Shown here in pieces: positions 50,152-58,939 of a stretch of DNA of 64,000 bases (the first letter of the stretch is position 1; each line of letters starts with the position of its first letter). Source of the DNA: Phocaeicola plebeius (GTDB taxonomy: Bacteria; Bacteroidota; Bacteroidia; Bacteroidales; Bacteroidaceae). The notes beneath the pieces are model-generated. The model ran no database searches, was not told where the DNA came from, and worked only from the letters and a program-made list of their open reading frames with translations. The position numbers were made by a program, and so were the translations under genes. The DNA lies in contig NZ_QSQT01000022.1 in NCBI RefSeq assembly GCF_003437535.1, positions 1 to 64,000 on the forward strand. Reading direction: 5' to 3'.

Positions 50152-53100
50152 ATGGAAAGCAACAAAAAGATTTTCAGGAGTAATAGTATAAGAACACTAT
50201 GTACTCTACCTTTATTTTTACTGCCTATAGCAGAAATGAATGGAACTACAACTTATGCTCAGTCAGTGCAGTTTAGTTTTAGTTTATCTAATTCAACTGT
50301 AAAAGAAGTGTTGGAGCAGATAGAAAATGAAAGTGAATTCGTTTTTGTATATTATGAAAACACATTTGACCCTTCAAAGAAAGTTAGTATAAATGCAAAC
50401 GGAAAAGAAGTCGATGAAATTCTCGATGAAGTATTTGCCGGACAAGGAGTCAGTTATGAAATAAACGATCGTCAAGTTATCTTGAAAAAAGGAGATGTTG
50501 CCAATACTGCTTTCAATGCTGTGAGCCAGCAGGAAACAAGAAAGGTCAAGGGAATTGTAAAAGATAGTTCTGGAGAACCCATTATTGGTGCCAATGTATT
50601 GGTGAAAGGTACATCTATAGGTACTATAACTGATATGGATGGTAATTTTATTCTTGATGTTCCGTCAGATTGTACTCTTCAGATTTCTTATATCGGTTTT
50701 AATACTCGGGAAATAAAGGTAACGAACCAAACCAATGATTTAACTGTAAGCCTGAAAGAAGATACAGAAACTCTTGACGAAGTGGTGGTTGTGGGATTTG
50801 GATCACAGAAGAAAGCAAATCTTACAGGGTCTGTTTCTACTGTAAAAATGGATGAAGTAATGGGTAGCCGTCCTTTAGTTTCCGCGTCAGATGCTTTACA
50901 GGGAACTATGCCGGGACTTATGGTATCTAATAATGGAAATGCTCCAGGAAAGGGAAAGTCCTTCCAAATTCGAGGTGCCTACTCGCTGGGTGCACAAAAT
51001 ACCACAGATGGTTCTTATGGAGCCGTGATAGAACCTTTGGTTCTTATAGATAATGTGGAAGGTGATTTAGATTTGGTTAACCCTGAAGATATTGAAAGCA
51101 TTACTGTTTTGAAAGATGCTGCTTCATCTGCTATTTATGGTGCAAGAGCTGCTGGTGGTGTGATATTGGTAACTACTAAACGTCCACAAAAGAACACTCA
51201 GTTCACGCTTAACTATAATAACAACTTTGCTTTTGCTAGTGCTATAAATCTTCCAAAACAAACGTCTTTGGAAACTTACTTACGAGCCTATTCTGATGCA
51301 ACAGGTGATGCATTTTGGACAAAAGGAACTCCTAGTGTAAGTAAGTGGCTGCAGTATCTGGAACAATATAAGAAAGATCCTTCTTCGATGAAAGTTTATG
51401 GTGATGGAATTTATAAGGATGCTGATGGCGGAATTTATTTCTTGAATGAAAAAGATCTTGTGAAGAATATGTTGGAAAGAAGTTTCCAGCAGACACATAA
51501 TATTTCGGCAAGTGGAGGTACTGATAAAGTTCGCTACAGACTTTCTGCAGGTTATTTGTCAAGTGATGGAGTGCTTATTACGAATAAAGATAAATATACC
51601 AGAATGAATGTAAGCGGGTTTATGTCAGCTGATTTGACTAATTGGTTTACTCAAGAGGCTACTTTTTCTTATGCACACGGCAAAAAGAGTGAACCTAAAT
51701 CGGCTTTAGGAGCAATATATTCTACTCGACTCGCCTCATTCTATCCAGAAGGAACTATGCCGGAAGAGATTGTTCCAGAGGTGGCTGGCTTACCATTCTT
51801 TACTTCTAGAAATCAGATTCAATGGTCTAATCCCATGACTGAGAAGACTGATAACCCGAGAATATTCTTAAAGTCAATATTGAAGCCGCTGAAAGGTTTG
51901 CAAATAGCTTTTGAATATACATTTGATAAGAATATCTACGATTATCATTGGTATACAGGTAGTGAATATTACACTACAGTACAGGGTGATAAGAGTGTTA
52001 CTCCTGCTGAAGATTATTTGGAGAAAAGAAAACGTTCTACAAATTATAACGCTATAAATCTTTATGCAACTTATGATCTTACTATTAAAGATATTCATAA
52101 GATGAAGTTTATGGCTGGTTTTAACCAGGAATCCAGTTATATGGATGAATTGGAAGCTTATTCTTATGGTCAGGCAGTGATTGAGGTTCCTTCGCTTGGT
52201 GGAGGTACTTCTACGCTTAAAGCCAATGACAGCTATGACGAATATGCTGTAAGAGGTGGATTCTTTAGGGTAAATTACAGCTATAATGATATTTATTTAC
52301 TTGAAGTTAATGGTAGATATGATGGCTCTTCCAAATTCCCGAAAAATTCACGTTTCGGATTTTTCCCTTCAGTATCAGCTGGATGGAATATTGCGCAGGA
52401 GTCTTTTATGGAAAGAACCCGTACGTGGCTGGATGGTTTGAAATTGAGAGCTTCGTATGGTGTGATAGGTAATCAAAATATTCCTACTTATGCCTTTAAT
52501 CCTACTATGTCTATCAACAATAAGTACAACGGATGGTTGCAGAATGGAAACTATGTGGCTGCTATAACTACGCTGCCTTCTCTTGTAAGTCAGAACTTTA
52601 CCTGGGAAAAGGTTGGAACTGTTGACGTTGGTCTTGATTTGACAATGTTGAGTAACAGACTTACCGGAACTTTCGATTGGTATCAGAGAAATACTAATGG
52701 AATGTTGGCTCCGGGTATGCAATTGCCAGCTGTAGTGGGTGCAGAAGCTCCTTATCAGAATACTGCAGATATGCGGACCAGAGGATGGGAAGTTGCGCTG
52801 AACTGGAGAGATATGGTTGGTAATCTTGAATATCGGGTAGGTTTCAATCTTTCTGATAGTAAATCAATCATTACTAAATATGATGGAAATTCTGATTATT
52901 TGCTTAGTAGTCAGCGAACAAATATTTATACAGGAGGAACATATACATTCTGGGATTATTATGAAGGTAAAGAAGTCGGTGAGATTTGGGGGTATGAATT
53001 CGATGGATTCTATACAGTAGATGATTTTAAGAATACTACTACTTGGGAATTAAAAGATGGCATTGCCAAACCGGATAACGCAAATCCTATGCCGGGTGAT

Positions 53101-53718
53101 GTGAAATTCAAGAATTTACGTGATGATGAGAAGGGTACTAACTTGATTACAAGTGGTGATAATACTTTAAAGAATCCTGGTGATAGAAAGGTGATTGGAA
53201 ATGAGATGCCTAGGTACCTTTACGGAATCAATTTGGGCTTGGGATATAAGGGCTTCGATTTAAGTGTGTTTATGCAAGGAACCGGTCGAAGAGATAAATG
53301 GATTGCTAATACATTGACATTCCCGTTGTATTCTGACTTTAAATTTATTCCATTGTATGAAGGTCTTGAGAATTATTGGAAGCCTGCTGATGTAGCAAAT
53401 GGTGATTATACCTGTGTTAATCCGGATGCAGAATATCCTCGTATTTATGGAAGCTATGGTAATCAGGCTTCAAACTATCGTGAATCTGATAAATATCTTT
53501 GTGATGCTTCTTATTTCAGAATTAAGAATGTGACACTTTCTTATACATTCCCTAAACCGGTGATTTCTAAGTTGCTATTACGTCAATTGAAAGCATTTGT
53601 GAGTATAGAAAACTTAGCTACATTCTCGTCATTACCTAAAGGTATTGACCCGGAAACATTGACGTGGGATTATCCTGCATTCCGTACGGTTTCATTTGGT
53701 ATAAATGTTACATTGTAA
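50152..53718 (+). CDS. SusC-like TonB-dependent transporter with STN domain
   Basis: A 1188-residue outer-membrane transporter. In order: signal peptide (about 1-36), STN/secretin domain (40-112), CarboxypepD_reg-like domain (131-201, VKGIVKDSSGEPIIGANVLV), TonB box (DEVVVVGFG, 209-217), plug (225-340) and a 22-strand beta barrel to the carboxyl end. The STN domain shows that it also signals to the FecR anti-sigma. It should import oligosaccharides across the outer membrane together with the SusD lid. A sequence-only ligand assignment is not possible. susD starts about 20 bp after its stop. Confidence 0.96.
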   Translation: MESNKKIFRSNSIRTLCTLPLFLLPIAEMNGTTTYAQSVQFSFSLSNSTVKEVLEQIENESEFVFVYYENTFDPSKKVSINANGKEVDEILDEVFAGQGVSYEINDRQVILKKGDVANTAFNAVSQQETRKVKGIVKDSSGEPIIGANVLVKGTSIGTITDMDGNFILDVPSDCTLQISYIGFNTREIKVTNQTNDLTVSLKEDTETLDEVVVVGFGSQKKANLTGSVSTVKMDEVMGSRPLVSASDALQGTMPGLMVSNNGNAPGKGKSFQIRGAYSLGAQNTTDGSYGAVIEPLVLIDNVEGDLDLVNPEDIESITVLKDAASSAIYGARAAGGVILVTTKRPQKNTQFTLNYNNNFAFASAINLPKQTSLETYLRAYSDATGDAFWTKGTPSVSKWLQYLEQYKKDPSSMKVYGDGIYKDADGGIYFLNEKDLVKNMLERSFQQTHNISASGGTDKVRYRLSAGYLSSDGVLITNKDKYTRMNVSGFMSADLTNWFTQEATFSYAHGKKSEPKSALGAIYSTRLASFYPEGTMPEEIVPEVAGLPFFTSRNQIQWSNPMTEKTDNPRIFLKSILKPLKGLQIAFEYTFDKNIYDYHWYTGSEYYTTVQGDKSVTPAEDYLEKRKRSTNYNAINLYATYDLTIKDIHKMKFMAGFNQESSYMDELEAYSYGQAVIEVPSLGGGTSTLKANDSYDEYAVRGGFFRVNYSYNDIYLLEVNGRYDGSSKFPKNSRFGFFPSVSAGWNIAQESFMERTRTWLDGLKLRASYGVIGNQNIPTYAFNPTMSINNKYNGWLQNGNYVAAITTLPSLVSQNFTWEKVGTVDVGLDLTMLSNRLTGTFDWYQRNTNGMLAPGMQLPAVVGAEAPYQNTADMRTRGWEVALNWRDMVGNLEYRVGFNLSDSKSIITKYDGNSDYLLSSQRTNIYTGGTYTFWDYYEGKEVGEIWGYEFDGFYTVDDFKNTTTWELKDGIAKPDNANPMPGDVKFKNLRDDEKGTNLITSGDNTLKNPGDRKVIGNEMPRYLYGINLGLGYKGFDLSVFMQGTGRRDKWIANTLTFPLYSDFKFIPLYEGLENYWKPADVANGDYTCVNPDAEYPRIYGSYGNQASNYRESDKYLCDASYFRIKNVTLSYTFPKPVISKLLLRQLKAFVSIENLATFSSLPKGIDPETLTWDYPAFRTVSFGINVTL

Positions 53719-53738
53719 AATCTAATATGTATAGTTTT

Positions 53739-55658
53739 ATGAAAAAGATTTTTATTAATATGATGATATTGTCAAGTATTGCATTTACAGGATGTAATGA
53801 TAGCTTTCTTGACAAAACTCCTGTTACAGAATTGACAGAAGAAACTGCATTTAATTCTTATGATAACTTTAAGGCCTTTATGTGGCCTTGTTATGAAATG
53901 TTCACCAATACAACGATTAGGACCTCTATTGCTTCTGGTTCAGCATGGGGAGCTAATGGGCATTATCTTGGTGATGTGGATGCAGGTTACCTCCAAAAAA
54001 ATAATGTGGCCGGTTATAATGAGTTTGCCAATCAGGTGAAAGGTAGTACTGCTTCTGGAAATGGATGGGATTTCAGCTCATTTATAAGAAGAATTAATAT
54101 AATGTGGTCTCATTTGGATTCTTCACAGATGACACAGGCCGAAAAAGATCATTGGCGAGCTGTAGGAAACTTTTTCCATTCATTCTGGTATATGGAACTT
54201 ATTGACAGATTCGGAGATGTTCCTTGGGTAGATACGGTCTTAGATGAAAATTCGCCGGAAGCATACGGACCAAGAATCAGTAGAGATATAGTGGCGAAGA
54301 ATGTCATGACAAATTTAAAATGGGCGTATGAACATATTGGTGACTTTAATGATGGTGAGAATACCATAAATAAAGACTGTATTCTTTTTGCCATTTCACG
54401 ATTCGGTCTTCGCGAAGGTACATGGCGAAAGTATCATGGTCTTGAAGGAGGGGATGACTATCTTAAAGAGTGTATTGCTGCGAATGCGATTCTTATGAAA
54501 GCATATCCGACTCTATATAAAGGGACCGACAAGTCTCCAGCTAGTGGATATGGTGAAATGTGGACTACAGAAGACCTGAAAGGTATTCCTGGTATAATAT
54601 TGTACAAATCGTATGTGGCAAATATCAATCCTCATGGGGCTTGCTATGTAGAACATACTTCTTCTCACCCCATAGAAATGAATCAGTTTACTGTGGACTT
54701 GTATTTGATGAAGAATGGCAAACCTATTGCAAATTCGGCTTCTGGTTATGAGGGAAAGGATAAGGATATGTATCATATCTTCAGAAAACGTGACCCCAGA
54801 CTTTACCAGACTGTTATACCTCCGTATAAGGTAAGTGCAGGTAGTGGTGATTATCCTACCTGGTCGTTTACAGGAGAGAGTGCAGATAGAGAATATATAG
54901 ATGTAATGGGTATAAATGAAACTTGTTCTAATCCTGGTGTTGGCATGAAAAGATTGCCAGGACAGAATTGGACGGCAGCTTTGGTGCCTGAGATTCCACG
55001 ACTTGGAACAGGAGCGTTTGTGATGTGCCGTTCTGGATATTATGTATGGAAAAACTGGGACAGTTGGGAAACTAATTTCAATAATGGAAATTTGAATACA
55101 GCAGATAAGCCTATATTCAAGATTGAAGAGATTCTTTTGAATGAGGCTGAGGCCCAGTACGAACTAAATGGAAGAATAGAGCAGACCACAGTTGAAGAAA
55201 CTATAAATAAGCTTCGTGAACGTGCAGGTGTTGACAAAATGGTTGTTGCAGATATTGATGATTCTTTTGATCCTAACCGAGGAAAATACTATCCAAAGGA
55301 TAATGAAAATGGTGTGTTGGTAGATCCTGTTCTTTGGGAAATACGTAGAGAAAGAATTGTGGAACTCATGGGTGAAGGTTTTGGCTTTTATGATATTCGC
55401 AGATGGAGAATGGCGCCTTGGTTCCTGAATAGAGTAACAGTTGGTACTTGGGTCAAGAAAGAAGTGGCTAATGCGGCTGGACTTACATTGTACAATCCTG
55501 CTACAGGTGAGTCTGATGGCGTAAATGGTTCCTTGGCAGAGGGTAATATATTTTTATTCCCGAAACCTAAAGGATGGCTGGAAAAATATTATTTGTATCA
55601 GGTTCCTACAACTGAAATCGTTCTTAACGATAAGCTTGAACAGAATCCTGGCTGGTGA
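53739..55658 (+). CDS. SusD-like glycan-binding outer-membrane lipoprotein
   Basis: A 639-residue RagB/SusD protein, the lid of the SusC transporter. The lipoprotein signal MKKIFINMMILSSIAFTGC ends at Cys19. Typical features are NDSFLDKTPVTELTEETAFNS at the mature end and EILLNEAEAQYELNG plus VLWEIRRERIVELMGEGF in the TPR and carboxyl regions. I start at Met 53739; an ATG 12 bp earlier would add four residues. It is coupled to susC and followed by a strong hairpin before the sulfatase genes. Confidence 0.95.
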   Translation: MKKIFINMMILSSIAFTGCNDSFLDKTPVTELTEETAFNSYDNFKAFMWPCYEMFTNTTIRTSIASGSAWGANGHYLGDVDAGYLQKNNVAGYNEFANQVKGSTASGNGWDFSSFIRRINIMWSHLDSSQMTQAEKDHWRAVGNFFHSFWYMELIDRFGDVPWVDTVLDENSPEAYGPRISRDIVAKNVMTNLKWAYEHIGDFNDGENTINKDCILFAISRFGLREGTWRKYHGLEGGDDYLKECIAANAILMKAYPTLYKGTDKSPASGYGEMWTTEDLKGIPGIILYKSYVANINPHGACYVEHTSSHPIEMNQFTVDLYLMKNGKPIANSASGYEGKDKDMYHIFRKRDPRLYQTVIPPYKVSAGSGDYPTWSFTGESADREYIDVMGINETCSNPGVGMKRLPGQNWTAALVPEIPRLGTGAFVMCRSGYYVWKNWDSWETNFNNGNLNTADKPIFKIEEILLNEAEAQYELNGRIEQTTVEETINKLRERAGVDKMVVADIDDSFDPNRGKYYPKDNENGVLVDPVLWEIRRERIVELMGEGFGFYDIRRWRMAPWFLNRVTVGTWVKKEVANAAGLTLYNPATGESDGVNGSLAEGNIFLFPKPKGWLEKYYLYQVPTTEIVLNDKLEQNPGW

Positions 55659-55677
55659 TAGGTAATAATTGAAGTGT

Positions 55678-55733
55678 AAGTCCTGGTTTATTTCAAATAA
55701 GTTTATAAACCAGGACTTGTTTTAAAATCTAAT
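55678..55733 (+). terminator. hairpin between susD and the sulfatases
   Basis: A 14-bp perfect stem, AAGTCCTGGTTTAT (55678-55691) with ATAAACCAGGACTT (55715-55728), then GTTTT. It can end or attenuate the susC-susD transcript and so lower sulfatase output. Confidence 0.75.
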
Positions 55734-57257
55734 ATGATGAGAAAAGACGTTTTATTTACAAGTTGCTTCGCTGCTCTTCCTTTGTGTATGGTCAGTGCAG
55801 CATCGGAGCAGAAGCCTAATATTATTTTTATCCTTTGTGATGATATGGGGTATGGTGATTTGGGATGTTATGGACAGCAATACATTAGTACTCCCAATAT
55901 AGACCGTATGGCTCAGGAAGGTATGAGGTTTACCCAGGCGTATGCCGGGAGTCCAGTTAGTGCCCCTTCACGTGCGACTATCATGACCGGACAGCATTCT
56001 GGGCATTCTCATGTGCGTGGAAATAAAGAGTATTGGGGAGATTCTCCGTTGATGAAGTATGGAGATAATGATGAGTATACGGTAGTTGGACAAGAACCAT
56101 ACGACCCTAATCACATTATTCTTCCTGAAATAATGCAAAAGAACGGATATACTACCGGTATGTTTGGGAAATGGGCTGGTGGATATGAAGGCTCTTGTTC
56201 TACTCCGGACAAGCGTGGCATTGATGAGTACTACGGGTTTATCTGTCAGTTTCAGGCTCATCTCTATTATCCTAATTTCTTGAACCGATATAGTAAATCG
56301 AATGGTGATACTGCTACTATACGTATCACATTGGATGAGAATATCAAATATCCGATGTATGGCGATGATTACAAGAAACGTCCTCAGTATTCTGCAGATT
56401 TAATTCATCAGGAAGCATTGAAATGGATAGATTCCCAGGATGGTAGTCGGCCTTTCTATGGATTTTTTACTTATACGCTTCCTCATGCAGAACTTGTTCA
56501 GCCTAATGATTCTATTTTGAAACAATATAAAGAGAAGTTTTTCCATGATAAGACTTGGGGGGGATCTGAGGGTAGCAGATACAATCCTGCAGTACATACA
56601 CATGCAGAATTTGCCGGTATGATAACCCGTTTGGATGCATACGTCGGTGAAATACTTGCGAAACTGAAAGAAAAAGGTCTGGATGAAAACACAATAGTAA
56701 TATTTAGTAGTGATAATGGCCCTCATGAAGAGGGAGGAGCTGATCCTGAATTTTTTGGTCGTGACGGAAAATTGCGTGGCTTGAAGCGCCAGTGTTATGA
56801 AGGTGGCATACGAATCCCGTTTATCGTGCGTTGGCCAGGGAAAGTGAAAGCTGGTACCGTGAATGATCATCAGCTTGCTTTTTATGATATTATGCCTACT
56901 TTCTGTGAGCTTATAGGAGATAAGAAATTTCCTAAAAAATACATAAATAAAAATCTTGAAGGTGATTGTTTTGACGGTATTTCTTTTGTTCCTACGTTGT
57001 TTGGTGATGATGAAAACCAGAAAAAGCATGATTATCTTTATTGGGAGTTCCATGAAACAGACCAGCTTGCAGTACGTATGGGTGACTGGAAACTTGTGGT
57101 TAAGAAGGGTATTCCTCATCTGTATAATCTGGCTGATGATATTCATGAGGATAATGATATTTCGACCAATCATCCGGAAATAGTAAAGCAAATGATAGAG
57201 ATAATAAAGAAAGAACATAAGGAAAGTGATATATTCAAAATAACTTTACCTCTATGA
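55734..57257 (+). CDS. sulfatase 1 (serine-type, S1 family)
   Basis: A 507-residue exported sulfatase that removes sulfate from a glycan in the periplasm or at the surface. A signal peptide (about 1-23) precedes the alkaline-phosphatase-like fold. Metal aspartates are in LCDDMGYGDLG (36-37). The nucleophile motif is SAPSR (76-80), so Ser76 would be turned into formylglycine by a radical anSME enzyme. Further landmarks are GMFGKWAGG and IFSSDNGPH. The closest characterised groups are not certain, and the sulfate position cannot be told. It overlaps sulfatase 2 by 4 bp. Confidence 0.93.
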   Translation: MMRKDVLFTSCFAALPLCMVSAASEQKPNIIFILCDDMGYGDLGCYGQQYISTPNIDRMAQEGMRFTQAYAGSPVSAPSRATIMTGQHSGHSHVRGNKEYWGDSPLMKYGDNDEYTVVGQEPYDPNHIILPEIMQKNGYTTGMFGKWAGGYEGSCSTPDKRGIDEYYGFICQFQAHLYYPNFLNRYSKSNGDTATIRITLDENIKYPMYGDDYKKRPQYSADLIHQEALKWIDSQDGSRPFYGFFTYTLPHAELVQPNDSILKQYKEKFFHDKTWGGSEGSRYNPAVHTHAEFAGMITRLDAYVGEILAKLKEKGLDENTIVIFSSDNGPHEEGGADPEFFGRDGKLRGLKRQCYEGGIRIPFIVRWPGKVKAGTVNDHQLAFYDIMPTFCELIGDKKFPKKYINKNLEGDCFDGISFVPTLFGDDENQKKHDYLYWEFHETDQLAVRMGDWKLVVKKGIPHLYNLADDIHEDNDISTNHPEIVKQMIEIIKKEHKESDIFKITLPL

Positions 57258-58666
57258 AAAAGAATTGTGTGATTGCTTTTTCCTCTTTGATGTTGTCTTG
57301 TGCATTATATGCTCAGAACAAAAGAATGAATGTCGTGTTTATTATGGCCGATGACCTGGGGCTGAACGATACGGGGTATACGGGAAGTGATTTTTATGAA
57401 ACTCCTAATATCGATAAATTGTCTGAAGAAGGAATGGTGTTTACGAACGCATACTCTTCTGCGGCTAACTCAGCTCCAAGCCGGGCCTGTTTTATGAGCG
57501 GAATGTATACGCCCCGGCATGGAATCTTTACTGTAAGCCCTCCTGACAGGGGAGACAGAACGAAACGTAAACTGATTCCCATTCCCAATGTGGAGGATTT
57601 GAGGAAGGATATACCTACTATGGGGGAGTTGTTTAAAAGAAACGGCTATAGATGTGGTCATGTTGGAAAATGGCATTTGGGTGATGATGAAGATGGTACA
57701 GGACCGTTATCAAGAGGTTTTGATGTGAATGTGGCTGGAGGAAGAGCCGGAACACCGTATTCCTATTACTATCCTTATTGTAATAATAAGGGGATGTGTC
57801 ATATAGGGTTGGAGAAAGGTAAACAAGGAGAATATCTTACAGACAGATTGACCGATGAGGCTGTAGCTTTCATAAAGGAATCTGCACATGGAGAAAAACC
57901 TTTTTTCCTTTATCTGGCACACCATGCAGTGCATACTCCTATTACAGCTCCGCAGAGTATTGTGGATAAATATGAGAAGAAAGTCAAAGGTAAATATCAT
58001 ACGAATTCAGTCTATGCTGCGATGGTTGAAACACTGGATAATAGTGTAGGAAAGATATGTGGTATAATAGATTCATTAGGTATAAGTGATAATACTATAA
58101 TTATTTTTAATTCGGATAACGGTGGTTCTGAGCCTATAACAGATAATTATACAGTCAGAGGAGGTAAAGGAATGCCGTACGAAGGTGGAAATAGAGTGCC
58201 TTTAATAGTTAAATGGCCTGATGTGACCAAAGCCGGTAAAATTTCGGACTGTCCTGTCAATAACATTGATTTCTTCTCTACTTTTCAAATGTATTTGGAA
58301 GGAAAGATAGGTGATGAACTTGATGGAGCAGATATTTATCCTTTATTGAGTAATGAAAAATCTTCTATTGAAAGAGATTTATTCTGGCATTTCCCGGCTT
58401 ATCTTGAATCGTATACAGATAATGGAAAAGGTTTTAGGGCAAAGCCGTATACTTCTGTGCGTTCAGGCAAATGGAAATTGATTTATTATTACGAAAATGA
58501 GAATACAGAGTTATTTGACTTGGATAAAGACCCTTTGGAAGAATATGATTTGTCTTGTGTAAACGAGGAAATGGTTTCGATTTTAAAGAAAAAGATTTTT
58601 AGTTGGATAGAAAGAGTAAATGCTCCAGTTCCGACAAAATTGAATCCTTATTATGAAGGAGATTAA
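57254..58666 (+). CDS. sulfatase 2 (serine-type, S1 family)
   Basis: A 470-residue exported sulfatase. A signal peptide (about 1-20, LSCALYAQ) is followed by metal aspartates in IMADDLGLNDTG (33-34), the serine-type motif SAPSR (Ser73) and HVGKWHLGD, with FNSDNGG later. Start and upstream stop overlap (ATGA), so both sulfatases are made together. The two differ clearly, which suggests they remove sulfate from different positions or linkages. A terminator follows at 58679. Confidence 0.93.
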   Translation: MKKNCVIAFSSLMLSCALYAQNKRMNVVFIMADDLGLNDTGYTGSDFYETPNIDKLSEEGMVFTNAYSSAANSAPSRACFMSGMYTPRHGIFTVSPPDRGDRTKRKLIPIPNVEDLRKDIPTMGELFKRNGYRCGHVGKWHLGDDEDGTGPLSRGFDVNVAGGRAGTPYSYYYPYCNNKGMCHIGLEKGKQGEYLTDRLTDEAVAFIKESAHGEKPFFLYLAHHAVHTPITAPQSIVDKYEKKVKGKYHTNSVYAAMVETLDNSVGKICGIIDSLGISDNTIIIFNSDNGGSEPITDNYTVRGGKGMPYEGGNRVPLIVKWPDVTKAGKISDCPVNNIDFFSTFQMYLEGKIGDELDGADIYPLLSNEKSSIERDLFWHFPAYLESYTDNGKGFRAKPYTSVRSGKWKLIYYYENENTELFDLDKDPLEEYDLSCVNEEMVSILKKKIFSWIERVNAPVPTKLNPYYEGD

Positions 58667-58678
58667 CGAATATCTTAC

Positions 58679-58718
58679 CCGGTAGTGCTTATCCTTTTTA
58701 AGGTACTACCGGATTTTT
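58679..58718 (+). terminator. terminator after the sulfatases
   Basis: CCGGTAGT (58679-58686) pairs with ACTACCGG (58705-58712), with inner CCTT/AAGG, then ATTTTTAA. GH31 is thus a separate transcript or depends on read-through. Confidence 0.85.
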
Positions 58719-58939
58719 AATTAGTACTTTTATTGTTGTGTTATAAATTCAGGTGAAAGATTTATTCTAATTTTCTATACTTAAAATTTTATAGCATCTG
58801 TCTGTTAGAAAATAATAAAATAAAAAATGTAATTTACATATCCTTTTTTACTTCAATAAATAGTTATACATTCGTGCGGTTTTTGCAAAATATGCAAAGA
58901 GAGAAAATAGAGAAGTCTAACCGTTAGTAATGTTATACT

